This document shows, in pieces, positions 23,072 through 37,300 of a stretch of DNA of 64,000 nt. The DNA comes from Cylicocyclus nassatus (lineage: Eukaryota > Nematoda > Chromadorea > Rhabditida > Strongylidae): NCBI GenBank assembly GCA_958299035.1, contig CATQJL010000305.1:73004792-73068791 (forward strand), read 5' to 3'. How positions within the stretch are numbered: the first letter of the stretch is position 1; every line of letters begins with the position of its first letter. The notes beneath the pieces are model-generated. The model was not told where the DNA came from and did not search any database. It saw only the letters and a program-made list of their open reading frames with translations. The position numbers and the translations under genes are program-made.

Positions 23072-26000
23072 GTGTCTAAAATAGCAGACTGAAAATTAGG
23101 CTTTAGATTGCCATGTTCATTTGAGATTGCAATGGAGAACAGGAACTATGTAGCAGAGGTAAAAAACAAAGAAGAGTGGAGTATAGAAGTACGGTGCAGA
23201 TTTAAATTGAGTTTTAAAATAGCAAACCTTACTGAGAACGCTACAAATATCGAAAAGCGTTACCACTAACTTGTCGTCTTTACTTCTTTTATTGAGTGAT
23301 GGAGCATAAGGAACGGCCGCAATTCTAGCAAAAAAAAACTCCGAAAAATTATCACGTAAACCAAAAAGTACAAATGACTTGTTTATATTTACTGGTATGA
23401 AAAGTCTCTGACCGTAGCTCTCGTGAATTTCTGTAATCCTTTTGCTGATATCGCTGTGAAAATATTTATCCAGAAAGATTCATCATTCACATGTCAATAA
23501 ATAGTCTCTCTCTTCCTATCGGAAGTGACAATAGACATATATTTGCTGCCAAATAAATTCAGCTTGGTTAATGAATCATTTCTTAGCTTTCGCACATATT
23601 ACCGATAAAATGACCAAATAATAGTCTTTAAGGTGATAATTTTCGGACAATCCAAGCATCACAACACAGAAGGTTACAAACAGAATAAGTTTGGTTCATC
23701 CTTGTAATTTGTCGCCAATCAGATCTTATTCTGTGAATAATTTTTGTGTGATTTTTTTGGAAAAAAAAACAGACTGATTCTAGTGTGATTACAAAATCCT
23801 AATTCACTTGGTTAATTAATTGCATTACTTCTATCCCTTCTATCACTACTTCTATCACTTCTTTCAAAGCTCAGAAAGACTATAAAAGCAAGCTTGAAAC
23901 CCTAATATAAATAAAAGTGCCTATTGTACGCAAAGCCAAATGCTGACTATGTCAAATCATTTTAGGTAATCAAAAATTTCTCCTTCTTCGACCGTTGATG
24001 AACAGCCAGGAAATGGAGGGTTCGCAGACTGTTCATGTTGAATGATGGTCAATGATGAAAAACGCTTCCGTATTTCTACAATGTTCCATAGCTTGAGTCC
24101 AATTTATATTTTCCGAGGGTCAGATATACGATTGCAAATTTGTTGCGGAAAATATCTAGGGAACAAAGAGTTATAAATCGTTGACATTCACCTAGACACG
24201 TATTCTTTTGATCCCTAGTTACATTGCGAACGAGCTGCATAGGCACCAAAATTCGAAATTGGTGGGTACTAAGCACGATTGTTGATGACAAAGAACATTT
24301 AACTAGTAAAATCTCTTTGGTGTGTACACCAAGTAGAGCAGCAAAACTCTACGAAATAATTTTTTCATAAATATATTTTCTTCTTGACGCATTTCACAAC
24401 TACCTGTTGCCCAATTAAGCTGTGCACTTTTATTACTTAGCATGACTATGAGTATCCAGGCTTTGAAGCTGGAAGCGTACTATCTATATGAAATATTAAT
24501 AGATCTTCATTTCTATATGGCTAGACATGACGATTCCGCCTCAAGTAGGAAATCCTGCTCCAATTGGAAAATACGGCGCAATTCTGGCTCAGAATTAAAC
24601 TTTTTATAAAGCTTGGATCAATGCTTCCCACTTTTGAATTATGGCCCTGATACACCGTCTGAGGCCGCTATGCCACCCGTCCAATATTCGGCTAAAGAAG
24701 ATGAATGCTATCTCAGGATAGAAAATATTGCTTTCCAAAAATTATTTCTGAAAAAGCTGAGCCGAAAACTGAAGGAATTCTGATAAAGGTATTGTTGCAG
24801 ATGTGCGAAGTTGCTATGCTCTCTTTGCTTGAGGGATCACAAATCAGAATGATTTGTCTCAATAAAGAATATATTTTATTTCCTTTTTTTGGTGTGGTGA
24901 TACATGAAGTGAAGGAGAACTGAAATGAGCTATAAAGCGAAGCAAGCACTGGCAGACGAGATGATCCGAGTGAGGACTTCTCTCCCGCCTCTCGTCTAAA
25001 GGCGGAGTCGGCGAAGAAATTACTTGTAGAAGACTAGAGTAATTATGGAGGAAGGAAATCATTCAATTGTGTCGTCACTTGTTCTCAAAGCCCTTGGGCT
25101 AGTAGAGAGACTCCTGTGAACAAATTTGCAAGAACGCGCGAACATCCCGTCTGTTACACTGACCAAATTTTGAATTATTGATGCTGTAGGAGGGCAAGGT
25201 GTGAGAATACACTTCTCTTGTTTCGTGTTCTCAAGACCATGTGACAAAATATACGCTAGGAGTAGTTCTCACCGTTCACGACTCAAATGTGTAGCTTACA
25301 AGGTCAAATGTTGCTTTCAACAACTGATTACTACGTATTTTTGAGCGTACTTAAGATCCTACCAATTTCCTAAATGACATGGTTTACGAGTGCAAGTAAC
25401 CTCGGCTTTTATGAATGCATCAACAGCTAATTTTTTTTTAGATCTCTTCCGGCAAAACTCGCATGGCCGAATAACTAAGTTGCTTTCTCAAGGAAGAAAA
25501 ACTTAGTAAAAACGAATTCTGAATTTTGGCAAATTTTGGAGAGAAAATATCTCTCTAAAACTCTAGAGAAGGTAAGAAAATCAGATAGCTGGAAAGTAGA
25601 AAAAATAATTGCTTTTGAGATTAGCAAGAGACGACAAAATTTAGACCTGCAGCACATTCCTCGTCTTGTTATACAAAGCCCCCAGAACATTTCCAAGAAT
25701 CCATGGTTATATACAGCTCATTTGCCACCGTCACAAAATTTATATGTAAACCTAATATTCATCCACATTATTATACACAGTCTCCCAACAAAGAGAGTTG
25801 TTTATGAATAACATCTATGGAAGCTTTTGCCTTTTGATGAGATTCGTAGCTTCGTAGATTTGTCAGCAAAGAAAACCATTTTTTACCCTCTTTATCTCCT
25901 TTCCGTTGCGAACGTCTGGGATCATTGCAAATGGAATGCATCTTCGTACATCCTACGGTATCTGATACTACTTCGTATATGCAGGCTTTCTGCTTTTGCT

Positions 26001-27170
26001 CTAAGCTGGCCACTAATGAACGTTGAGCACCAAAACATCGTTAAGCCTTTAAGGTAGCTCATACTACCCTCTAATTTTATGCTCGGTGATGTACTGCTGC
26101 CCATTCCAAGCATTAGTGCGTCTTACAACATTGACCCTTGAAAGTAATAGCAAAAAGCACTATCCAGGCCAACTACCATACCTCGCATGAGACATTTGTT
26201 TGCAGTAATTTTAGTAGTCCGAATGCCGGATTAAGGCGATGCTCTCTGAGAATGCAATGAATGCTGTAGACTATAATTCGCTAATTTCCCACAAGCACCA
26301 GCACTGTTGACCCTTCCCACACCCACGATTTCGTACCTTACGGACAACTTCCCTCGTATTGCATGTTTAGTAATGTGAAATTTTAGCTATCATTGCTCAT
26401 TGCAGAGGGGAGGGGGGTACCTGCAAAATTTTCACAAAAATATTGCCCTAATCGGAGCAATTTTCTTCAAAAAAAAAACTAGAGCATCAGAATGGCAGCC
26501 TAGGATCATTATAGATGTACTTCTATGGACGTATACATCAGAACATGCTAGAAATGAGCATGATTCATTTTCTGAAGCCGCAATAATTACAGAATTCATT
26601 TAAAAAATTTTTAGGAGAATATCGCTTGGAACGATGCCATTCTTGGATAGTTCATATTCTATGCAGGCTACTCTCTCCGTGTAGGCGTTGGAGTGCTAGT
26701 GCAAGCACCTTCGAAACTCTCCAAACTGAGCTCGTGACTGAAATTTTCCCTATTTATTCATGAGCTGGCGTCGGAATGCTCTCGGTGCAAAGGTGAGTAA
26801 AACACGATGATGAGAACAATATCGTGACAAACTGACGTACGCAAAATGTGGGCTACGCAAAAGCATCACGTCTATCGAAGCAAAACATCTGAATCTTAAA
26901 ACAGGCGGTATGAATGATATGCTTACATTAATTCTAAATCTGTCAGATGGTAAAAAACAAGTACAGACCAAGTTAACGATAGTCTGGCACGAAATGTAAT
27001 TAGTTCAAACTGGAGAGCTTATAAGTGGTATTGAAGTCATCTATACTAACAAGGATCGTGCATCAGTTTGATGTAGAAACTCATCGTTTCAGATTTATGA
27101 ATGCTCCGAACTACTCTGAATAGAGCACAATTGTAGGTTTTCATCTTCAGTACGGGTTCGAAGACTGTAA
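23072..27170. other. Intergenic stretch with weak candidates only
   Basis: No confident gene. A possible first exon at 26759-26791 (plus) reads MSWRRNALGAK and ends at a strong GTGAGT donor, but no following exon was found. The remaining frames are short and AT-driven. Confidence 0.4.
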
Positions 27171-27372
27171 GGCCCCCGGCAGACTTCACGCGATTTGATC
27201 GTCGCGACTGAATCGCGACGAGACAACTATTACAACATCATTCCATGCCGATCAACTTGCATTCGGTTGTGATACTTTTCCAGCCCGAAATTTTTGAATG
27301 TGAAATGAAAATGAATGGAAATCTTGGCGATTAGATCGCGACGATTAAGTCGCGTGAAGTCTGACCGGGGCC
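27171..27372. mobile_element. ~200-bp hairpin MITE
   Basis: Ends are GGCCCCCGGCAGACTTCACG and the near reverse complement CGTGAAGTCTGACCGGGGCC, with further paired GATCGTCGCGA sequence inside and TA-rich flanks on both sides. A related, more diverged copy is at 52153-52382. Confidence 0.85.
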
Positions 27373-29945
27373 TAATAGGAAGATGCCTCTATGAAAATGT
27401 AGCAATGATTTGACTTTAAAATGTGCTTTTTCACAACACAAATTAGATGGTCAACTAGTAAAACATTGTGAGAGACGCTTCCACTAAACATACCTTCGTA
27501 TCTTTACTTCGAAAGATATTTTACTGGGCAGCCACGAATCACCTTGTGAGATGCTTTCCCTTTTGGTTTTTTTTAGTAATTTTCACTTATCGTAAACTTA
27601 CGAGTCCATGCAATAGTCCTCGTGTTATTCTTAGGGATTTGCGTTGCTTTCTCAGGCTCGAACAGTGACTTTACAGCCACAGGACCGCTGTACGGCAGAA
27701 TGCAAAAATGGTGCAATTACACAAAGTGACAGTTGCAGTGGGGACGTCTTTATGCGCAGATAAACAATGCATTCTATTGTATAAGGAATTCTTTATTCAG
27801 CCCATTCAGCAATCTATGAACCATTTTCTCCGGAACATAACTACAAAGGCACAACAAAATTGGCGCGGTGGGAATTACGTGAAAGCGTTGTCGCATATTT
27901 TACGACAGAGTATAAAAACAGTGACGACATTCACCTTTTTTACAGTGTTCATTATAAAGTGCTGTTTGAGATCTCATTAGAAACATCCGGTACCTTCGCA
28001 ACAGAGTGATATTTGCAGAGGCATGACGCTATTGCTCTTAATTCGAGAACGAGTCTACCACATCACTTTCATTCTAAAAGCCCCGATTTGTGGAAGCTGC
28101 ATCACACTTTTTTGCATTTGGTAAGATTCTTGATCAGCAATTTTGTGAAAGAGTGCGCAAGCAGACTGCTCATATGAACTATAATCTCGGATGTAGACAA
28201 CAGCAGGTGTGGTAATATGTGTCCCTTCCATCGTGTGTATAGTGTGTAGCTTTCTTAAATCTCTTGTACAGAGTCTTTGGATTTGATGCAACGATATTAG
28301 AGTTTGAGTCGATTTGAAGAAATTAGAAAGGAAAATAAAAAAAATAATCAGAATCAGAATTTACTGTCCTTCCAAGCAAACACATGGCTCTGACATATCG
28401 AGTAGAGTACTTTCAGATACTTAAAAGAGGTAGCTATTTGTACCATCACGCTAATTTTTATCAAATTCTCTGGTGTTCCCACTGCGGCCACAGCCACTAG
28501 CAACTGCCCCATTACTGCCACTTGCAAGTTCAGCACCATCAGAGTGGGAACGTTTGTTTTACCGGTTTTTCAACCATCTAAAGAAATCATTTTGACACAT
28601 CTAGGATTTGTAGCCGAATCGTTCGACCGACGCTTGTTCAGGTGCGGTGCGGCCAAGGATGTGAGGGGTTACATCTACAGTAAATAGAAACTTAGTGTCC
28701 TGAAGCGGGATTATATTTGTGTCTACTACTTATCGTCACGTTGGGGCATAGTAGATGTGCAAAAGTGAACAGCATGTTTGCGCGAACTCGTCCGCTTTCA
28801 TCGTCTTTCCTCCTCCCTGCTAAAAGCCTGGCCAATCGCAGCCCAGGGAATGACCAGATTAATCAATCAGAGGTCCTCTTAGCGAGCGGATCTGAAAGGG
28901 CCGTTCTCCCCCATCAAGTAGGTACTCCTCTGCATGTTGGAAGGGTAGTGGTCTATCACCAAAGCACTACTTTTCACTACAGCATGCAACATCACAGCAA
29001 CTTTTCTTGTTTTAACTGCAACTTTACCTCCACCGTGCAACACTAAGGCCGAGTTTGCAACAGCACATGAACTTTAGCTGTCTTCGGATTGTAAGCCGCA
29101 GCAAGTCTACTTCTCTCCGCTATAACGAATTTCACCCAATTTTCAAAATAGAGCAAATCTTCCATTTCCAAGAAGGAGCACATGCTGCATTACTGCCTCT
29201 ACAGCTGCATCAGTATGCAACATATCGGCCTTATAGCATGCAACACCATGGCAACTTCAGCTGTCTGTAGCACAACATTGACTCCCCTCCTTTGTCTTTC
29301 TCCGCTGCAACATCACATTGCAACCACAGCAACTTTTATCAGCATGCAGCATCACAGCAACTCTCCTTACTTAGCTGTGCAACACCAAAGATCAGTTGCA
29401 TTGACTGGCACCACAGCCACTCTAAGTCTCTACGTCTTTTTCACAACAACTTACCCTTAGCATGCAACAGCAACTACCTTAGGAATGCAACACAGCATTG
29501 CCACTTTCTTCAAAAGTGGTAGCTACGTACAAGGTTTCAAGCATTTTGAATATTGGTGTACGTGACCCTTTGAGACTGGAAAACTAATCTTATTCTTTTT
29601 CTGATTATTTTAGAATTTGCACCTTTTTAAGCTATATAACCCATGGAAATCTCGATGCTTTTATAAGCGACAACTCATAACACCTGAGTCAAAGATTTGG
29701 TAAAACCACATTTTTCGGACAAAGTGTAAGCAGAGCGAGGAGCAGCTTGTCAGTGAGCTTTCTAAAGACATAACTAGCGCTTTCTAGACTATGATGGTAA
29801 CCGACTGTCATATCGCATGCTTTAACATATTCACGACTCCGATTTTCGAATGTTGCCGTTTCGGACAGGGCCTTTTTTGGCTTGTCAAATTCACGACCCA
29901 CCCGTGGGTCGTATTGTTCGAAATGGTAGTCTTTTGAAAAAATCA
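27373..29945. other. Intergenic stretch including a CA/GCA-rich repeat zone
   Basis: From about 28975 to 29515 the word GCATGCAACA(T/C)CACAGCAAC and variants recur irregularly (old, decayed minisatellite). Elsewhere open frames such as 28055-28291 (minus) have no splice context. No gene is supported. Confidence 0.45.
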
Positions 29946-29946
29946 A

Positions 29947-30020
<74 letters not shown>
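29946..30020 (+). repeat. (TTA)n microsatellite
   Basis: An almost uninterrupted run of about 24 TTA units. Confidence 0.97.
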
Positions 30021-30990
30021 ATTATTACTTATTCAAAACGTGTCTCCAAGATTTTCTCCAGGGGTTATGGAAGGCGTGATCATCAAAATATGATTTGTTT
30101 CAGTTTTTGGCATTATACGGTAAGGTTAGGTAGTCATCCTGTGCGAACACAGCATGATGGATTTTTTCGAAAAACTATTTTTGGGATTATTTAACGTGCT
30201 GATCACGATTATAGTGTCCAATTTGTTCACTACTGTCCCTCATAGGGCTACGCTAGCAGTACGGTAGAATTTTCGTAAAATTTAAGAAACAAGAAGGCGG
30301 CTTTAGAACATGGGATTATCATCTTCATAATCAGCATGCTATAAAACCCATATAAGTAAACAATTTTCTTAGAGCTAGCTAGCTTTACCTAGAGCTTTCT
30401 GGGATGAACAATGAAAGATAACAAAGTCAATAAAACTGATGATCTTTTGTCGGGCTACATCAGTCTTTTGCCCACCTCGTACTTCTTGTGAATGTATTCT
30501 TGAGTATACAGAAAGAGCCTCATTCTCTGAAGAATTTGAGTCAAAGTCTGTGCCTCATCTGTACTCACGGTGTACCTACCGTAAGATTACATTACCCGAT
30601 CCCGAGCCCGGACCACTCTGGCTTGAATTTCGCCTAGGTGTCCCCAATCATGCGCCATAACCCCGCAGAATCTCATCGTAAACTGCCAAAGCTAAAGCTT
30701 CAGGAATCTTACGACCCACCAGTGGGTCGTGTTGTCTGGATTGGCAGAACACGTACGACCCACCGGTAAATCGTTTTGTCGTGAATGTGTGCACTCTGTG
30801 CTGTCATCCATCTACTAAATGCAGCTTGCAAAACTGATGGATCACATCACTTCCTGAAGCACTCAAGCTTTCGCTAAAATCCTTGTAATTGAACTGATGC
30901 TCAAAACAACTCATTGCTTCAGAACTAGTGTTTCAAAAAAGACAGATTTTCAGATTTGGTTTGGCGGTTCTTCTTGTCTGAAAGCTACTG
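30021..30990. other. Spacer, no gene supported
   Basis: Contains near-palindromic ACGACCCACCAGTGGGTCGT at about 30712, with a related CGACCCACCCGTGGGTCG at about 29892, probably parts of small repeats. No coding region is recognised. Confidence 0.4.
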
Positions 30991-32349
30991 AAGTGCGGTT
31001 CATAATTGTACGAACACCCAAAATTTTGTAAGTTTTTGGACTTTTTGGGAGAAACTCAAAAAGCCGTTGATACCACGCGATAGAACACAGCCGAAAACGG
31101 TATATGATATGATCCATAAGAATGGAAATTGATGTCAATCTTAGGAGTGTTTTTGCGCTTAATGCGAATTTTTAGCGGTTCATAATTATACGAACACCTC
31201 AAACAAAGGTCCATTTCTCTTCAAGATTGTAATCATTTGAGTCCAAATTTTTTGTAGAGTTACAGTAACAAAGTCTGACATATCTGCTACACACTGAACC
31301 CAGTGCAGTTCAAAAAGAGGACCGTTGCTTTTTTCAGAAGGCTCTAAATGCTTTTGGAGTGACTGTGCTCCAAAAACATCCGTTCTTCTGTGGTTTACGC
31401 GCTTTAAGTAGCTTTTACCAAAACTATGAGATAAAATAAGCTCTTTCGATAGGTATTTTGTTTGACGCTTGGAAAATCTTTGCGCTTTCGTGCCGTTTTT
31501 CAACCAAGTTTCAACCTTACCCTAGAGTTAGCACGATTTCGAGCCTCAAAACTCATCTTCTGAAGCCGGCCAGAAAGAATCAGCAGCGTTGAGCGTTTGT
31601 TTTGGCCACGCAGACGTCATTTCACCAAAAACACTGTTTTTACTATTACAGTCACACCTTTATTTGGTTTGTAGCTCCACAGCCTCAAGATCAGTTCTAC
31701 AAAAAACCCAAAAACTTTGGCACAGAAACATCATCATGCAAACAATGCAGCTGCTTCATATTAATGTCTGCACAAGAGAGAAGCTGAGTATTGAGGCTCG
31801 AAATCGTGCTAACTCTGTGGTAAGGTTGGAACTTGGTTGAAAAACGGCACGAAAACGCAAAGATTTTCCAAGCGTCAAACAAAATACCTATCGAAAGAGC
31901 TTACTTTATCTCATAGCTTTGGTAAAAGCTATTTAGAGCGCGTAAACCACAGAAGAACGGATGTTTTTGGAGCACAATCACTCCAAAAGCATTTAGAGAA
32001 TTCTGAAAAAAGTAATGGCCCTCTTTCTGAAATGCACTGGGTTCAGTGTGTAGCAGATATGTTAGACTTTGTTACTGTAACTCTACAAAAAATTTGGACT
32101 CAGATGATTACAATCTTGAAGAGAAATGGACCTTTGTTTGAGGTGTTCGTATAATTATGAACCGCTAAAAATTCGCATTAAGCGCAAAAACACTCCTAAG
32201 ATTGACATCAATTTCCATTCTTATGGATCATATCATATACCGTTTTCGGCTGTGTTCTATCGCGTGGTACCAACGGCTTTTTGAGTTTCTCTCAAAAAGT
32301 CCGAAAACTTACAAAATTTTAGGTGTTCGTATAATTATGAACCGCACTT
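30991..32349. mobile_element. 1.36-kb palindromic element with mirrored ORFs
   Basis: The ends are AAGTGCGGTTCATAATTGTA and its inverse, and the arms (about 550 bases each) are nearly identical in mirror order around a loop at about 31546-31792. The terminal motif GCGGTTCATAATTATACGAA recurs inverted again 175 bases inside each arm (near 31175 and 32160), so the structure has two concentric sets of ends. Each arm holds an open frame of 105 residues (31186-31503 minus and 31837-32154 plus) whose products differ at about seven positions. The frames run outward and stop inside the inner terminal motif. The protein resembles no transposase I know. No clear target duplication is visible. Confidence 0.85.
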
Positions 32350-32745
32350 AATATGTAAGTGGACAAGGCCAAAGTACAGTTTTATGATTCACTAATTTTT
32401 GCAACCGTCCCTTATTTGCAGCTAAATCAAGGAGTCATGATTATGAGAGACCTTCTAATATGGTCCCATTCAGTAAAAATAGTAACAATTCTTTATCACT
32501 GTTTAGACGATCAAAGATAAGCTGGTGACTACGTTGCACTAACCTAATACATGATGCAAATTAACAGTTTCAGTCATCAGTATAAATTCACATGTCCACA
32601 TGATTTCTTGTTTTTCTACCGAGAGAGTGAACTTGTGACGGCACCATCAAGTCATGACATCAGCTGTTCAATTTTTGGATGAATGCTATAAATTGACAGG
32701 GTGAGCCAATTTAGTGCAAACTACATTCCACTGATTCCTTAAATC
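32350..32745. other. Spacer, no gene seen
   Basis: AT-rich with no supported features. Confidence 0.4.
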
Positions 32746-33168
32746 TCAAATTAGAAACAGATCATGCGTTTTTTGCACTATGGTCTCCATGGGCGTATCA
32801 GAAAAGTCGACAATGAGAGATTCGTAATCATTTTTCGAAAATGCAAACATAATATAATGATTTGGAACGTATGGAGCGATTAATGCAATAAAGATCACAT
32901 TTACCTTGTCTAAAATTCTTGATCATTTGCAATTCCAACAGTCCAAAAGATACTCAAATTTTCTTCAAACTAGCTATTCGCGTTGCTCAAATTAGTGATC
33001 ACTGAAGTTTTATGAGAGCACTGCTAGGAAAAGATTCAAACAACAAATAATGTCCAGTTTTGTGTCTACCTTTGCTGTCTGAGGAATTTGCACTTACCTG
33101 GCAGCATCTAACTCAATGTTGTCATAGAAGGAAGTAGCCCAGACTGGTACTATCTTTGCACCCGATTT
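32746..33168 (-). CDS. Candidate partial or decayed gene, two exons
   Basis: Two minus-strand stretches have convincing coding sense. The first (33168-33098) lies between a TTTAG acceptor and a CAG/GTAAGT donor and reads KSGAKIVPVWATSFYDNIEL. The second (32909-32746) follows an ATTTTAG acceptor and includes IAPYVPNHYIMFAFSKNDYE and DFSDTPMETIVQKTHDLF before a TGA. Their phases do not join directly, so an exon between them is missing, unseen or mutated. I do not recognise the family. No start exon was found in 33.2-34.3 kb, so this could be a pseudogene. Confidence 0.35.
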
Positions 33169-34312
33169 CTAAACAACCTATGAAAACGTCCAACCTGTTG
33201 CTTCCTTGATAACTATCAGAAGCAGAGCTAAATGGCTCATTTCGATCAAATTAACAATTCTTTTGCGATTGTGCCATGGTGGTAGTTTACCTCAAGGATG
33301 AAGAGTAAAAATTTGAATAGCAGTGTGTGAATGATTCTTTATCTTACGACAGAGAATGACTGGTGCATAAGTTTGCTTCCAATATCTCCGATTTATCAGT
33401 CTATTGATAAGGACAGATCAATTAGTAACAGTGTCATTCTGCTGATGTCAACGCGAAGATCCACACCTAAGAAGCGTTCTTACAAAGAAAACATGGGCTC
33501 TTAAAGTTTGGAAGAAAGATCCAACAAGAATAAGAATTTTCAAGTGCCGAAAAATTGGATTTGCCCAGAAAAAACCTGCAAGCCTAGACGTGCTCAAGAA
33601 AATCATGTCTCCGTTAGAGCTGAGATAACTGGCTATGTTTTCTTCCGTCTAGAAGTTGGGAATATGAAAATTGGCTTGCTCTAACAAAAGTAATGCTAGA
33701 CTGCTTCGGCGCAAGTATTTTCGTAGTGCAAACCTTATTAAGCAAAATTTTTTCAGCCTTCTTTAAGCGCTATTTGTCGAGAAATATCATTTAACACGAA
33801 AAGCCACAAAAAACGGACAATTTTGTACCACCTATTTTTATTTTTCTTGCACCCCAAAACACAAAGATTACGTCTAGTGAACATATGAATGTTTGAAGTA
33901 TAGTAAATGCGGGAACAAGCTGGAGGCTCGCAGTGTTTTGAGGAGGTCTGTTTTTGAGGTATACAAAATTTTCTCAGGTGTTCTTGATTGTGAACTTTTT
34001 ACGATGAAATCGTCATCTCGTAAAGCTTGCTTTGCTCTATTTTATTTTACTTTTCTGGTGCGATAGGATAGGAAACTTGCATTAATTTTGCATCTGCTTG
34101 ATATAACGCGATAACTAAACTTTGTTAGCATTCTTCTGAGCTAAGTTCAAGCCTAAAAAGCACGCGCAACTTTCTCAAGACACCACGGAACCAATTTCCA
34201 ACTTTTGAACTGCGCATACTTGGTGGGGGTGTGTCTGCGCGGTGGCGGTTGAGAAGTAAGTGGAGGCAGGCCGGGCGGACGGTGTGTGACAGTTCTTTCG
34301 CCGCTCTATACA
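33169..34312. other. Intergenic region upstream of the VWA gene
   Basis: An open stretch near 33345-33500 (plus) reads protein-like but lacks a start and splice signals. CTCTATA just upstream of the VWA start codon is at best a weak TATA-like box. Confidence 0.35.
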
Positions 34313-37300
34313 ATGCAGCTGCGGCATCTGTATATTCAAGTAACGGTAAGCCTTTTATCCTCCTTAATTAGTTTTCCTTCCACTAATTTTACTTTGAATT
34401 ATTGATCTCTGAGAGTGAAATTAGGCAAGGTTTCGGTGATTGATGAACTGGTTCTGCTAACAGCAGGATTAGCTGTTGTTTCTGAAGGGAGTGTAACTGA
34501 AAGCTGGCTTATGCTTTTTCGCAGTTGATGGTTTATACAATTCCTCTATTCCAGACTACTTTGATAGGAATATTGGTTATTGTTTGCTCACAAAATACTC
34601 CACTATTCCCCGTTTCTTGCGAGCTCAATGTACTCATTGTTCTTGACAGGTAATTTTTTTAGCTAAATTTCTTAGCATTATCGAAGGGCTCAATTAAAGT
34701 CTCAGAAGATTTTACTTAGCAGTTTCTGAAGAAAAAAACATTTTTCAGAATAAAAATTTACGATGATATTTTAGGTCTGACTCCGTTCTTGGAGGATTCA
34801 ATAAAAGTAGAAAGTTTGTGACAGATGTTTCTGAAGAACTTCAAATAGGACCACGCAAACATAGGGTACAGTCTAATCTCCCTTGTATTGCAGAAGTGCA
34901 AGCTTTTTTCCAGGTTGCAATGATCGTTTACTCTGGTCCAAGTTATAGAAGAGAGATTTTTCCTTGGAATTTTGCCAAAAATAATCAAGAATTTGTTCGT
35001 ATAACAAATAATTTGCGAGCTATTGGAGGAACAACTAGCACGAAGAAGGTGGGCAATGTTTTTTTTTTCTCTCTTTCGTCCAAAAGAAGGATTTTTAGGC
35101 TTTGGAAGTGGCCCTGGCATTGATGGAACAAAGAAATAAGACGATTCCAACGTTGATAATGGTTGTCACAGATGGACGGTAAAATAGTGGACTTTGTGTT
35201 ACATCTCGTCGTTCAAATACATAACAATAGTCACAATGTTTGTAATAACAACAATGTTAAACATTTAGGTCTGCTGACGACCCAAAAATACCTGCTTTGA
35301 AACTACAGCAAGAGTCAAATACATGGATATTTGCGGCAGCCACTGGTGAAGCAGAAAAAGTCGACAAGTTAGTTATAAAAATTTTTTGTCAGGGGTGTTT
35401 ATTTTGAGATTTCTCAATTCCCTAAAAATTGATAGGATCTTGCTTGATACCAAGAAAACCTCAGCAATCTAGCTTTGCTCCTTTCATTTGAGATCTTGGG
35501 TCCCAAACTGACCAGTAACTAACCGGTAACCTTAAAATGACCTCAGATGAAAGCTTGAATAACACTAGTCTATCCTCGAGTCATTTGCAATTTGATATGT
35601 GTTTCTGCACATTATGCGCGGCAGCCGACGACACCCTTACTAGTAACTTCTTAATAAAACCTATTCTAGCATAAGAAACTGTGGAAATCTGTGCTACTAA
35701 TTAACGCTTACCCAAACTTACCAAAAGAGACAAGAAACCAAGAAAAAAATTACAGGAAATGATGTAATCTTACGAGCCGTCAAGTAGAGCGCATGGTGTG
35801 CAATACGCATATAAACTTTGATATTACACGACGACATCTCTCCGATATTTCTTCCCTACAAATATAGCTACGGTCCTTGATATTCATCTACACAATTCCA
35901 CACAACTTGCAAATTTTTTGTCATTTTATCCGGGTACCACAGTTTCTAGTTCTTTGCAACCTAAGCAACCAAAGATCCTAAAAATTCGGATTATAAGTGC
36001 AAAGTAGACATTCCTCTACCTTCTCAGTTCTAGACTAAGTCGCCTGATTGATTTGTACTCGCATCAAAAGCAGTTTATTGCCAACATTCCACTCGTATCG
36101 TAAACAAAAAACACATGCCATCTAATACTAAAATTGGCCTGTACCACCGTTAAGTTCTTCGTTTTCTTCCAGGTTAATTGGAGCAAGAAAATCAAAGACC
36201 AATTTTTGTCCTAAAATAGCTTAATAAGTCAAATGTTTTCGCAGTGTAATGTGTCAGTGGTGTGATGATATGCGGACGTTAAATGTGTTGAAATAAGGAC
36301 GAGAGGTTCAATTACGCGCAGACACTTTTCTTTTGTTATTGAGGGGTCAGTAGAACGTTGGAATGTGGGCTAAAATCTTGATGAGAACTCAAGTTGCTGC
36401 TCGAGTTCAAATCAAGTGCCCTCTAGCCATTGACTAATTCGTGAGGAATGTGAAAAGCATACTCTGTTTACATACTAGTCCTGTTCCACAAACTTGAAGA
36501 CAACTCCCTCGGTTGTTATTAGCACATGACGTCAGCAACCCTGTTTCCAGACGGGAACTGTTGGACATCACCGGCAACGTTAATCATATTGTGCTTCATC
36601 GAGGGAGAGAATTAGCCACCGATATTACAAGACGACTTCTTCGTGAAGCACAGGTGAGCTGAGCTGATTTAGGTACATGCTGACTCAGTTGTGCGTGATT
36701 TGTTTGTTTCTTTATTGACTAAGTGGGTGCGTGTCGGTTGTAACATTTGCAGCGTGAAATGAGCGTAGAAATAACAGCCGCAATTTATCGCTTTATTCTA
36801 ATCAATGAGCGTATTCATTTTGATATGTTTATAATTCATTTCAGGAAAAATGTCGAACCACTACGACATCAACTACAACTACAACAACCACTACTACTAC
36901 GACCACAACTACAACAAATCCGGTCACGGGTGAGTAACCCTCACAATTGATCTAAATCCAGGAGTTGTAAAGTTGCACCAAAGGCAGCGTCTGGACAAAT
37001 TCTTGACTTTTATGTCTTTGTCAATCTCAAGCCTTCTCATCAAACTTTCTCCAAATCCAAAGCTCAAAGTTCGTGAGAACCTCGGAAACCCCTTCGGAGA
37101 ACCCTATTTTGATAAGCTCGGATATTCTCTATCTAGTATTCTATCTATTTTACGTGGCACCACGAGCAAGCAAATGAAACACATGAATATACGGCCTAAA
37201 GTTGCCACGAGAAAGTGGCGCACCCAACCGGCAGCTCGTCCGCGTAGGAGTGCGGGGAGCGGAAGGGCGTTAGGGGAGCCGCTTGGCCAAAGGTGCTCTG

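Noticed and set aside
29055..29460. Several open frames rich in His, Gln and Ser
   Set aside because: They arise from the decayed GCAACATCACAGCAAC repeats and have no splice context.
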